Assembly (NCBI GenBank): GCA_964573285.1
Contig: CAZNJD010000033.1
Coordinates: 1 to 11,721 of the forward strand
Length of the DNA: 11,721 nt
Reading direction: 5' to 3'
Source: UBA1140 sp964573285
GTDB lineage: Bacteria; Campylobacterota; Campylobacteria; Campylobacterales; Sulfurovaceae
Below, in pieces: positions 5,709 through 11,721 of the stretch. Position 1 is the stretch's first letter. Every line of letters starts with the position of its first letter. The notes beneath the pieces were generated by a model. The model saw only the letters and a list, made by a program, of their open reading frames with translations, was not told the origin of the DNA and searched no databases. The position numbers and the translations under genes are program-made.

Positions 5709-7646
5709 TTATTTTACTTCTAATCCAAATGTAAACCCATTTTTAACTTTATCTATAAGTATAGGTAAAATATCTTCATATTCACCTACAATTCCAAAAT
5801 CTGAATTGGCAAAGATTGGCTCTTTTGCATTATGATTTATAGCTATAATAGTATCAGACTCTTTCATTCCTGCAATATGTTGAACAGCTCCACTTATCCC
5901 AACAGCTATATATACTTTTGGACGAACTGTTTTACCTGTTTGTCCTATCTGTCTAGCATACTCTGTAATACCTTCATCAACTACAGGACGGCTACATGCC
6001 CACTCTGTATTTATACCTTGTTCTTTAATTGCTTCTGCCAAATCTTGAACTAATTTTAGATTATCATCAACAGCCCCTCTACCACCTGATACGATTATAT
6101 CGGCATTAAATAGATTTTGTAATCCACCCTCACCAATAACTGTTTGAATAATTTCAGATACAAAATCATCAGCTTCTAGTTGTGGTGTAAATGGTGTTAT
6201 TATTCCATCTCTATTATTATCAGGAGTTGGTACTTCAAATGTTCCAGCTCTTGCTGTTGAGATTTGAGGACACACAAAACCTAAAATAGTAGCTAGTTTA
6301 GACTCACCATAAGTAGGTCTTCGTGACTCTAATATTGGAGCAAAGATTTTTTTCTCTTTTCTATTTATATGTTCACCAATCTCTAATGCAGTACAGTCTG
6401 CTGTAACTCCACCTTTTACCTTAACTCCAATTCTAGGAGCTAACTCTCTACCTGCTGTAGTAGCTGCAAAAAGTGCAATTTCTGGATTTTTTTCTTTGAT
6501 AACTTGTTCAAATATAGTGGCAAATGGTAAAATTCTATACTCTTCTAGTCTCTCATCATCTACAATAATAACCTCATCACTACCATGAGCAATTAACTCT
6601 TTGGCTAGTTTTTCAATATTTTTACCAATAAGTAGAGTCATAACCTTGGTATCATTACCTAACTGTTCTGCTAAATGTCTAGCAGGAGTTAGTAGCTCTA
6701 GTGATGGTCGTGAAATCTCACCTTTGACTACCTCTGCCCAAGTTAAAATTCCACTTGCACCATTTCTAAAATCAACCTCTTCAAATCCTTCTGGTCTCTT
6801 TCTTGCTTTTTTAGCTTTTGCCTCTTTGACCTCTATAATATTTTTACCAGATTTGATATTATTAATTAGTGACTCAACAAGCTCATTCTCATTTTGACCT
6901 TCTGCCATTTTTGCAGGAGCTCTTTCACTTTTAATATTAGCAACTTTGGCTACAATAGTAGGGCTTCCACTTAGACCAATATTTTCATCACTTAGATTAA
7001 TATCATCAATATTAAACATTGTTATTTTACTTTTTCTAGCTCTAACTGCACCACTTAAAGCTGGTCGTCTAGGGTCAATTCCTGTTGGAGTAAAAGATAA
7101 AGTACAAGGAAGAGGTAGTTTCATCATCTGATACCCACCCTCTATAATTCTTTTGGCTTCAATATGTCCATCTATCAAATTAGCAGTTTCTATAAAAGTA
7201 GCCTGTGGAATATGTAGATTTTCAGCAACTTGAGATGGTACATGAGCTGTATCTCCATCACTTGTTTGTCTTCCTGCTACAATAACAAAATTTTCATTTA
7301 ATCCTTTACCAAATCCTAAATGTCTAAGCATTGTAGAGATTGCCAAACCTGTAGCAAATGTATCTGACCCACCAAGTCGTCTATCACTTAATAGATATGC
7401 TTCATCATACCCCATAGATAAAGCTCTTTTGAGAGACTCTTCAAATGATGGAGGTCCCATTGAACATACTATAAGTTTTGCTTCAGGATTTTCGTTTTTC
7501 ATCTGTAGTCCAGCTTCTAATGCATAGCTACAGTCAATATTAATAATAGATTTTGCTTTAGTTCTATCCATTAAACCATCATCACCCATTCTCATCTCTG
7601 ATGGGAGTGGAACTTGTTTCATTAAACTAATTATTGTTAATGCCAT
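5709..7646 (-). CDS. etfBA: Electron transfer flavoprotein, single-chain EtfB-EtfA fusion
   Basis: ETF carries electrons from flavin dehydrogenases (or NADH in bifurcating types) to acceptors such as ETF:quinone oxidoreductase. ETF is normally two proteins; here one 645-residue chain holds both. Residues 1-255 are EtfB (MALTIISLMKQVPLP, GRQTSDGDTAHVP at 125-137, PCTLSFTPTGIDPRRPAL). A linker at about 255-298 includes a basic stretch KEAKAKKARKRPEG. EtfA runs from about 299 to 645 (ILTWAEVVKGEISRPSLELL, TAGRELAPR, R553 in CSRPVVDEG, GQTGK at 569-573, AVGISGAVQHIAGM, AINHNAKEPIF), with the usual FAD-binding end. The frame is uninterrupted, so this is a true fusion. AAGGAG precedes the ATG at 7646, and the ETF-QO gene ends 32 nt upstream, so the two are in one operon. 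The EtfB DGDTA segment resembles bifurcating/Fix-type EtfB; see findings. Confidence 0.93.
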   Translation of the reverse strand: MALTIISLMKQVPLPSEMRMGDDGLMDRTKAKSIINIDCSYALEAGLQMKNENPEAKLIVCSMGPPSFEESLKRALSMGYDEAYLLSDRRLGGSDTFATGLAISTMLRHLGFGKGLNENFVIVAGRQTSDGDTAHVPSQVAENLHIPQATFIETANLIDGHIEAKRIIEGGYQMMKLPLPCTLSFTPTGIDPRRPALSGAVRARKSKITMFNIDDINLSDENIGLSGSPTIVAKVANIKSERAPAKMAEGQNENELVESLINNIKSGKNIIEVKEAKAKKARKRPEGFEEVDFRNGASGILTWAEVVKGEISRPSLELLTPARHLAEQLGNDTKVMTLLIGKNIEKLAKELIAHGSDEVIIVDDERLEEYRILPFATIFEQVIKEKNPEIALFAATTAGRELAPRIGVKVKGGVTADCTALEIGEHINRKEKKIFAPILESRRPTYGESKLATILGFVCPQISTARAGTFEVPTPDNNRDGIITPFTPQLEADDFVSEIIQTVIGEGGLQNLFNADIIVSGGRGAVDDNLKLVQDLAEAIKEQGINTEWACSRPVVDEGITEYARQIGQTGKTVRPKVYIAVGISGAVQHIAGMKESDTIIAINHNAKEPIFANSDFGIVGEYEDILPILIDKVKNGFTFGLEVK

Positions 7647-7678
7647 ATTTTCTCCTTAATTTTTTTATTTTTTATTAA

Positions 7679-9340
7679 TTACATATAGTTGTATTCTGGG
7701 CCATCTCCACCATAAGGTGTAGTCCAAGTTATACCACCATTTGGAGATTTAATATCACAAGTTTTACAATGTACACAATTTTCAGCATGAAGTCTTAGGG
7801 ACTTATTCCCCTCTTTGTCTATATGAAGCTCATACACTTCAGCTGGACAAAATGCCTCTTCTGCTAAACCATACTGTTCTATATTTACTTTTTGGAACTC
7901 TTCTGGATTATTAACTACAAGGTGAACTGGCTGATGCTCATCATGCATTGCTTTTGAGTAATATACATCAGTTACTTTATCAAATGTAAGTTTTTTGTCA
8001 AAATCTAATTTATCTCCAAATCTATCTTTGAATTTAATACCTTTGTATTCTGATAACTTTTTAGTAGTATTCATATCTGCTTCAACTTTTGGTACCATTA
8101 GACAAGCTCCTCCAGTTACCAATTGGATACCCATTTTCAAACCACCAATTATCATTCCCTCTTGCATAACAGCTCTCATATTTCGAATAGGATATAACTC
8201 TTTATAAATAGAACTTTTGTTTACAAACTCTTCATATTTAGATAATGACTCTTCACTGGTATCATTTTCAATTAGCGCTTTTACTGCTGTTTCTGCTGCA
8301 CATATACCTGAACGAACAGCCAAATGAACACCTTTAAGTCTAGCTGTAGTTAAGAAACCAGCACTATCCCCAACTATCATAAAGTTATCACCATAATATT
8401 TTGGTATAGAGTGCCAACCACCCTCAGGCAAAGTTTTTGCCCCAAACTCAATAATCTTACCACCTTCTAAAAATTTAGATACAAAAGGGTGTGTTTTCCA
8501 AACTTGCATAGTAGCATGTACATCAAATTTTGGATTAGGATAATCAAGACCTACAACCAAACCAAGACCTACTCTGTTATTAGTTAATCCATATATAAAT
8601 CCACCACCAAACTCTGATTTATCTTTAAGTGGATAACCAAATGTATGATAAACAGCACCAGGTTCAATATTTCCCTCTGGAACGCTCCATAACTCTTTGA
8701 CACCCAAAGAGTAAATTTGTGGGCTTTTATCTTTATCCAAATTATATTTATTAATAACTTCTTTTGCTAGGCTTCCTCTTGTACCTTCAGCAAGAATTGT
8801 TATATCAGCTTTAACTACTGTTCCTTCTTGGTAGTTTTTTTGTTTTATACCATTGTGGTCAACACCTGTATCTTTGGTCTTTACACCTACTACTTTACCA
8901 TCTTCATAAACCATACTATCAACAGCAAAGCCTGTATATATCTCTACACCTTTTTCTTCAGCAATTTTTGCTAAATATCTACAAACTTCACCTAATGATG
9001 CGACAAAGTTACCATCATTTGACATATAAGGTGGATGAAATGGTAATTCAAACTCTCCTCCATCTTCATTTAATTTGGCAGTAATATCAGTTAATACTTC
9101 AGAATCAAAAGGTATCTTATCAAACTCTGCAACTGAGAGCAATCTTTTAAATACTTTTGGTCGTATTACAGCACCTGAGAGTATATGTGAGCCTATTGAG
9201 CTTCCTTTTTCGATAAGCATTATCTTCTTATCTTCACCTTTTTCTTTCAGCCTATTGGCAAGTTCAATCGCAGTAGCAAGTCCAGCTGGACCACCTCCAA
9301 CAATGAGTACATTTGTTGAAATAATATCACTATTATTCAT
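7679..9340 (-). CDS. Electron transfer flavoprotein:quinone oxidoreductase (ETF-QO)
   Basis: Membrane-associated FAD and [4Fe-4S] enzyme that takes electrons from reduced ETF and reduces quinone (probably menaquinone here). The 553-residue length equals other bacterial ETF-QOs. Seen: FAD-binding VLIVGGGPAG (11-20) followed by a Lys/Glu-rich strand ending LIEKG, the second FAD contact GDSAGFLTTARLKGVH (324-339), and a C-terminal ferredoxin-like domain with cluster ligands C498 (FCPAEVYE), C522, C525 and C528 (NCVHCKTCDIK). It ends in the family-typical GGDGPEYNYM. Fe-S and flavin domains are fused, unlike the separate FixC/FixX. The ATG at 9340 has AGGGAGAGGA upstream. It is the first gene of the operon with etfBA and mdh-1, behind a good promoter at 9375-9404. 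Confidence 0.95.
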   Translation of the reverse strand: MNNSDIISTNVLIVGGGPAGLATAIELANRLKEKGEDKKIMLIEKGSSIGSHILSGAVIRPKVFKRLLSVAEFDKIPFDSEVLTDITAKLNEDGGEFELPFHPPYMSNDGNFVASLGEVCRYLAKIAEEKGVEIYTGFAVDSMVYEDGKVVGVKTKDTGVDHNGIKQKNYQEGTVVKADITILAEGTRGSLAKEVINKYNLDKDKSPQIYSLGVKELWSVPEGNIEPGAVYHTFGYPLKDKSEFGGGFIYGLTNNRVGLGLVVGLDYPNPKFDVHATMQVWKTHPFVSKFLEGGKIIEFGAKTLPEGGWHSIPKYYGDNFMIVGDSAGFLTTARLKGVHLAVRSGICAAETAVKALIENDTSEESLSKYEEFVNKSSIYKELYPIRNMRAVMQEGMIIGGLKMGIQLVTGGACLMVPKVEADMNTTKKLSEYKGIKFKDRFGDKLDFDKKLTFDKVTDVYYSKAMHDEHQPVHLVVNNPEEFQKVNIEQYGLAEEAFCPAEVYELHIDKEGNKSLRLHAENCVHCKTCDIKSPNGGITWTTPYGGDGPEYNYM

Positions 9341-9368
9341 TAAGTCCTCTCCCTATATATTAAGATTA

Positions 9369-9396
9369 CTTATAAGTATAAAATAGGCTTATAAGC
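9369..9396. promoter_or_regulatory. Tandem CTTATAAG palindromes over the ETF-QO promoter (putative operator)
   Basis: The perfect 8-bp palindrome CTTATAAG occurs twice, at 9369-9376 and 9388-9395 (the second extendable to GCTTATAAGC), centred 19 nt apart or about two helical turns. One copy overlaps the downstream edge of the -10 hexamer and the other lies in the -35/-10 spacer. The arrangement is what a dimeric repressor binding cooperatively would need. The regulator is unknown. Confidence 0.5.
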
Positions 9397-9404
9397 ATTA
9401 TCAA
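9375..9404 (-). promoter_or_regulatory. Sigma70-type promoter of the ETF-QO/EtfBA/mdh-1 operon
   Basis: On the minus strand, TTGATA (9404-9399) and TATACT (9380-9375) are separated by 18 nt, each close to consensus. They precede the ETF-QO ATG by about 35 nt. This is the best promoter match in the window. Confidence 0.6.
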
Positions 9405-9502
9405 AAATATCTAAAAAAGGTATATAATTGCAAATAAAGATAGGTTAAATTGAGTTTAATTTGGGTAGTTGTATAGAAGTGTAACAGATATTATTAAGTA
9501 TA

Positions 9503-9529
9503 ATGATAAATATCAATAATATTTATCAT
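9503..9529. terminator. Perfect 11-bp inverted repeat downstream of mdh-2
   Basis: ATGATAAATAT (9503-9513), loop CAATA and ATATTTATCAT (9519-9529) pair perfectly. It lies 33 nt after the mdh-2 stop and upstream of the ETF-QO promoter. Read on the minus strand it is followed by TATACTTAATAAT, not a clean U-run. It may end mdh-2 transcription, or be an AT-rich operator. Confidence 0.45.
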
Positions 9530-9562
9530 CTAATAAAAATAGTAGTTTTTAATTAATAAATA

Positions 9563-10516
9563 TTATGACTCAAAGAATTTTATCTCATTTAATTTATCAA
9601 CCATCTCTTGAACTGATGCTACAGAGTGGGCAAACCTCTTCATCTGTAATGGTTTTAAACCCATTTGAATAATCTGTTCTGCTCCACCTGCTCCAATCAT
9701 AACAGGAACACCTGATACTATATCAGAGTAACCATATTCACCTTTTAACATAACAGCACATGAGTGAATTTGATTGGTATCTTTTAGAATAGCTTCTACC
9801 ATGACGGTCGTTGATTTTGCTGGGGCATAATATGCTGAACCATTTCCAAGTAAATTTACAATTTGAGCTCCACCATTTCTAGTTTTTTTAACAATCTCAC
9901 CAATCTCTTCAGAATCAAGTAAATCATCTATTGGCACACCAGCAACAGTCGTAAATTTAGGAAGTGGAACCATAGTATCACCATGTCCACCCATAACAGT
10001 AGCACGGATTTGACCTGCACCATACTCTAATTTTTCGAAAATAAAGTGAGCCATTCTAGCTGAATCTAATATTCCAGCCATACCCAAAACTCTTTCTCGT
10101 GGAAAACCTGTCTCTTTTAGAGCTATATAAGTCATAACATCAAGTGGATTTGATACAACCACAATAACGGCATTTGGTGAATACTCTTTTATTTCTCTGG
10201 CATAGCCTTTAACAATCTCTGCATTCTTTATCAATAAATCATCTCTATTCATACCTGGTGTTCTTGGTGCTCCTGCTGTAATAACAACTACATCTGAATC
10301 AGCTATATCTTCTGGTCCTTTGGCTGCTTTTACAATAGTATGTTGTCTAGCTGCATTAGCTGCTTGTGACATATCAAGAGCTTTTCCTTTGGCTACATCA
10401 ATATTTCTACCTCTTAATACAACATTATGACATACACCATTCATTGCCAATATAAATGCTACAGTAGAACCAAAATTTCCTGTACCTATAACAGTTACTT
10501 TTTTACCTTTTGACAT
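9563..10516 (-). CDS. mdh: Malate dehydrogenase (mdh-2), predicted NADP-preferring
   Basis: A second LDH-like malate dehydrogenase (317 residues). Catalytic and substrate residues are complete: R85 in AGAPRTPGMNR (malate-type Arg, not the Gln of lactate dehydrogenases), R91, D151 in GILDSAR, R154 and H178 in GGHGDTM. The Rossmann motif is GTGNFG (11-16). At the end of the second beta strand, where NAD enzymes have Asp (D35 in mdh-1), this protein reads LRGRN, so Arg35-Gly36-Arg37 replace the acidic residue. In Rossmann enzymes that pattern favours binding of the NADP 2'-phosphate; cofactor choice is predicted, not shown. AAGGAT precedes the ATG at 10516. It is separated from the ETF-QO operon by a 222-nt gap holding a hairpin and that operon's promoter, so it is probably its own transcription unit. 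Confidence 0.92.
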   Translation of the reverse strand: MSKGKKVTVIGTGNFGSTVAFILAMNGVCHNVVLRGRNIDVAKGKALDMSQAANAARQHTIVKAAKGPEDIADSDVVVITAGAPRTPGMNRDDLLIKNAEIVKGYAREIKEYSPNAVIVVVSNPLDVMTYIALKETGFPRERVLGMAGILDSARMAHFIFEKLEYGAGQIRATVMGGHGDTMVPLPKFTTVAGVPIDDLLDSEEIGEIVKKTRNGGAQIVNLLGNGSAYYAPAKSTTVMVEAILKDTNQIHSCAVMLKGEYGYSDIVSGVPVMIGAGGAEQIIQMGLKPLQMKRFAHSVASVQEMVDKLNEIKFFES

Positions 10517-10553
10517 TATTATCCTTTTAATTGAAAATTATTTTAATCATCGT

Positions 10554-10572
10554 CTCAAAGCTCCAGCTTGAG
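10554..10572. repeat. REP-like palindromic element with core GCTCCAGCTTGAG
   Basis: CTCAAAGCT (10554-10562), CC and AGCTTGAG (10565-10572) form a hairpin with a single bulged A. From memory the sequence resembles the widespread REP-type intergenic motif close to GTTCCCAAGCTCCAGCTTGG. A related GTGAGAACGAAGAA tract follows at about 10599-10612. It would lie in the mdh-2 5' leader. Family assignment is from recollection only. Confidence 0.4.
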
Positions 10573-10586
10573 AATATAATAGAAAG

Positions 10587-10617
10587 AGTTTATTAAAGTG
10601 AGAACGAAGAATAAACT
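10587..10617. repeat. Inverted repeat in the mdh-2 upstream region
   Basis: AGTTTATT (10587-10594) and AATAAACT (10610-10617) are perfect 8-nt arms around a 15-nt loop. With the REP-like hairpin it makes a structured stretch just downstream of the candidate mdh-2 promoter. The rest of the 271-nt gap (10517-10787) is AT-rich with no gene that I can see. Confidence 0.4.
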
Positions 10618-10623
10618 ATATCC

Positions 10624-10629
10624 ATTATA
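10624..10629 (-). promoter_or_regulatory. Candidate -10 element of mdh-2
   Basis: The minus strand carries a perfect TATAAT about 108 nt upstream of the mdh-2 ATG; the -35 region (TTTAAT) is weak. If used, the leader would be about 100 nt and would contain both inverted repeats. TAAAAT closer to the gene (about 27 nt upstream of the ATG) is an alternative. Confidence 0.4.
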
Positions 10630-10767
10630 GCAGGAGTTAGTAACAAATTAAATAGATTTGATATTTATAAACTTCTATTTTATATGATTGCGAATGCTTG
10701 AAACACTCTTTACAAAATATTAAGTTAATGTATAACATAAAATAATGATATATATTTCTTTATATAA

Positions 10768-10791
10768 ATAGAATGGATTAATATATTCTAT
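10768..10791. terminator. Inverted repeat at the end of the amidase gene
   Basis: ATAGAAT (10768-10774) and ATTCTAT (10785-10791) form a 7-bp stem with a 10-nt loop spanning the amidase stop codon (10788-10790). The stem is AT-rich and the following minus-strand TTATATAAAG is not a clean U-run, so termination here is only possible. Confidence 0.35.
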
Positions 10792-11453
10792 AATTTAGTA
10801 AGATTTAAATCTTTTACCTTTTGGCGAACAGCTTTCATAAACTTTTTCCCAGGGTCATTTTTTTGGGTTCTATACCCTTTATCCTGTTCTAGCCACAACT
10901 CTGTTCCTTCTAACTCTCTATACTCATAATGACCTATAAGATGAGTAATAGTTGGATATTTCTCTTTTAAATATCTAACTAGTTTAATATTAGATTTCAA
11001 TTGAGCAGGAGTCAAATCCTCTTTTTTATTCCCACTACCACCTACATTTTCTACTCCAATAGATGAGTAATTCAATCCAATAACATGTCTAGCCATCCAA
11101 GTCTCTGGCATAAGTCTATATATAGTACCATCTCTAGCTACCAAAAAGTGTGCTGATACATTTAATGCACTAGCTTTTGCTATATCTTTTCTATCAGAAA
11201 ATAACTTTTGAGGTTTGAGTCTATTGAATGATTTATCAAAACTCATATCAGCAGTCCAATGTAATACTATGATTTGAGGTGTTATCTCTATATCATTTAC
11301 AAGAAATCCATAATGTTTTTGGATATACTCTTTGGTCATATCAATTCGTTGTTCTCCAAATATTATAGGTTTATCTATAATATTTATAGACTCTTGTACT
11401 GATGATGCATTTAATATTGCTGTAGCCATTAATAGTAATAGTGTTTTATTCAT
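10788..11453 (-). CDS. Exported N-acetylmuramoyl-L-alanine amidase (Amidase_2 family)
   Basis: Predicted periplasmic zinc amidase that cuts the bond between N-acetylmuramic acid and L-Ala of peptidoglycan. Counted from the chosen start (221 residues), MNKTLLLLMATAILNA is a Sec signal peptide. The Amidase_2 domain runs from about 55 to 205: H65 in VLHWTA is the first zinc ligand, SAHFLVARDGTIYRLM is the family core, E135 lies in IGVENVG, H175 in LIGHYEY is the likely second ligand, and D200 in KNDPGKKF the third. The His-Asp gap of 25 residues is longer than the 10 of AmpD, so there is an insertion (about 180-196). A GTG 27 nt upstream is in frame, but ATG 11453 starts the signal peptide directly and has AAAAGAGA before it. 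The gene stands between mdh-2 and an IS remnant, probably under its own promoter (TATAGT at 11484-11479). Confidence 0.88.
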   Translation of the reverse strand: MNKTLLLLMATAILNASSVQESINIIDKPIIFGEQRIDMTKEYIQKHYGFLVNDIEITPQIIVLHWTADMSFDKSFNRLKPQKLFSDRKDIAKASALNVSAHFLVARDGTIYRLMPETWMARHVIGLNYSSIGVENVGGSGNKKEDLTPAQLKSNIKLVRYLKEKYPTITHLIGHYEYRELEGTELWLEQDKGYRTQKNDPGKKFMKAVRQKVKDLNLTKL

Positions 11454-11556
11454 AATTGTCTCTTTTATTTTTTTTGACACTATATCTATTTTTTGTGGAA
11501 TATTAGCTATATCTCTGCATAATATACTCCGAAATATAATTCAAACCCACCAATAG

Positions 11557-11721
11557 TCAATCTTTGCTCTCTTTATCAATATTAAATTTTCTTTTGAGAT
11601 TATCTAAGACTTTTACCATTGTTTTGCTATCAAATGTATTACCACTAAATAGTTCATATCCAATTGGCAGACCATTTTTATCTATCATAAGTCCCATAAC
11701 TACTTGAACATCGCCAAATTT
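11557..11721 (-). pseudogene. Decayed transposase fragment, IS1634/IS4-type DDE
   Basis: The 54 codons read from the window edge to a TGA contain QVVMGLMIDKNGLPIGYEL and LFSGNTFDSKTM, typical of the DDE_Tnp_1 domain of IS1634/IS4-family transposases. The frame stops after FNIDKESKD, just before the conserved ADRG(L/M) block that holds the second catalytic Asp. After the TGA the same frame reads LLVGLNYISEYI, which could be a remnant of that block with the Ala-Asp-Arg part deleted. The upstream part lies outside the window, so the element's length and terminal repeats cannot be seen. It is likely inactive. Confidence 0.7.

Noticed and set aside
6601..6897. Plus-strand open frames inside etfBA (also 5832-6053 and 6946-7131) and ETF-QO (7995-8207, 9075-9386)
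   Set aside because: All are shadows of strongly conserved minus-strand genes, with Ser/Leu/Phe-rich translations typical of antisense frames.
9423..9428. Plus-strand TATAAT in the ETF-QO/mdh-2 gap
   Set aside because: It points towards the 3' end of mdh-2 with no plus-strand gene; the minus-strand promoter nearby explains the region better.
10517..10787. tRNA, small RNA gene or CRISPR in the 271-nt gap
   Set aside because: No cloverleaf, CCA end or regularly spaced repeats are visible; only inverted repeats and a candidate promoter.
11332..11556. Plus-strand open frame overlapping the amidase start
   Set aside because: It is antisense to the signal peptide and upstream region of the amidase and has no recognisable features.

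Overview
This is an AT-rich window (roughly one third G+C by eye) that fits a Campylobacterota (epsilonproteobacterial) chromosome. The evidence is the dnaB-comEC gene pair also known from Helicobacter pylori, a short ComEC without a nuclease-like domain, a two-subunit class I fumarase, and strong A/T preference at third codon positions. The genus cannot be fixed from the sequence; a sulfur- or hydrogen-oxidising, reductive-TCA type relative is plausible but is inference.

Layout. Positions 1-2309 (+ strand) hold the 3' end of the replicative helicase gene dnaB, comEC (DNA-uptake channel) and a rhomboid intramembrane protease whose reading frame is open upstream of its first ATG and has no ordinary start codon. 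A hairpin lies between it and a convergent small Cys-rich exported protein (2320-2571, -). Positions 2716-4134 (-) encode the beta and alpha subunits of a [4Fe-4S] class I fumarase. A 237-nt divergent promoter region separates this from a small exported LysM protein (4372-4689, +), which ends in a hairpin shared with the next, convergent operon.

Positions 4712-9340 (-) form a metabolic operon transcribed as ETF:quinone oxidoreductase, a single-chain EtfB-EtfA fusion, then a malate dehydrogenase (mdh-1). It starts at a good sigma70-type promoter (TTGATA-18-TATACT) overlaid by two copies of the palindrome CTTATAAG. Immediately upstream is a second malate dehydrogenase (mdh-2, 9563-10516, -), whose dinucleotide-binding loop has Arg-Gly-Arg where mdh-1 has the NAD-selecting Asp. 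A 271-nt gene-free leader with inverted repeats, one resembling a REP element, precedes it. The window ends with an exported Amidase_2-family peptidoglycan amidase (10788-11453, -) and a decayed IS1634/IS4-type transposase fragment (11557-11721, -).

How the genes may work together. Fumarase and the two malate dehydrogenases cover fumarate-malate-oxaloacetate interconversion, probably with different cofactors (NAD for mdh-1, NADP for mdh-2, predicted from sequence). ETF and ETF-QO pass electrons to the quinone pool. The EtfB half carries a GRQxxDGDTAxV segment that, from memory, resembles bifurcating/Fix-type EtfB more than the classical mitochondrial type. The most interesting hypothesis is that this compact set couples NAD(P)H from malate metabolism to quinone reduction, possibly with ferredoxin reduction as in FixABCX. 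That is an inference needing alignment and biochemistry.
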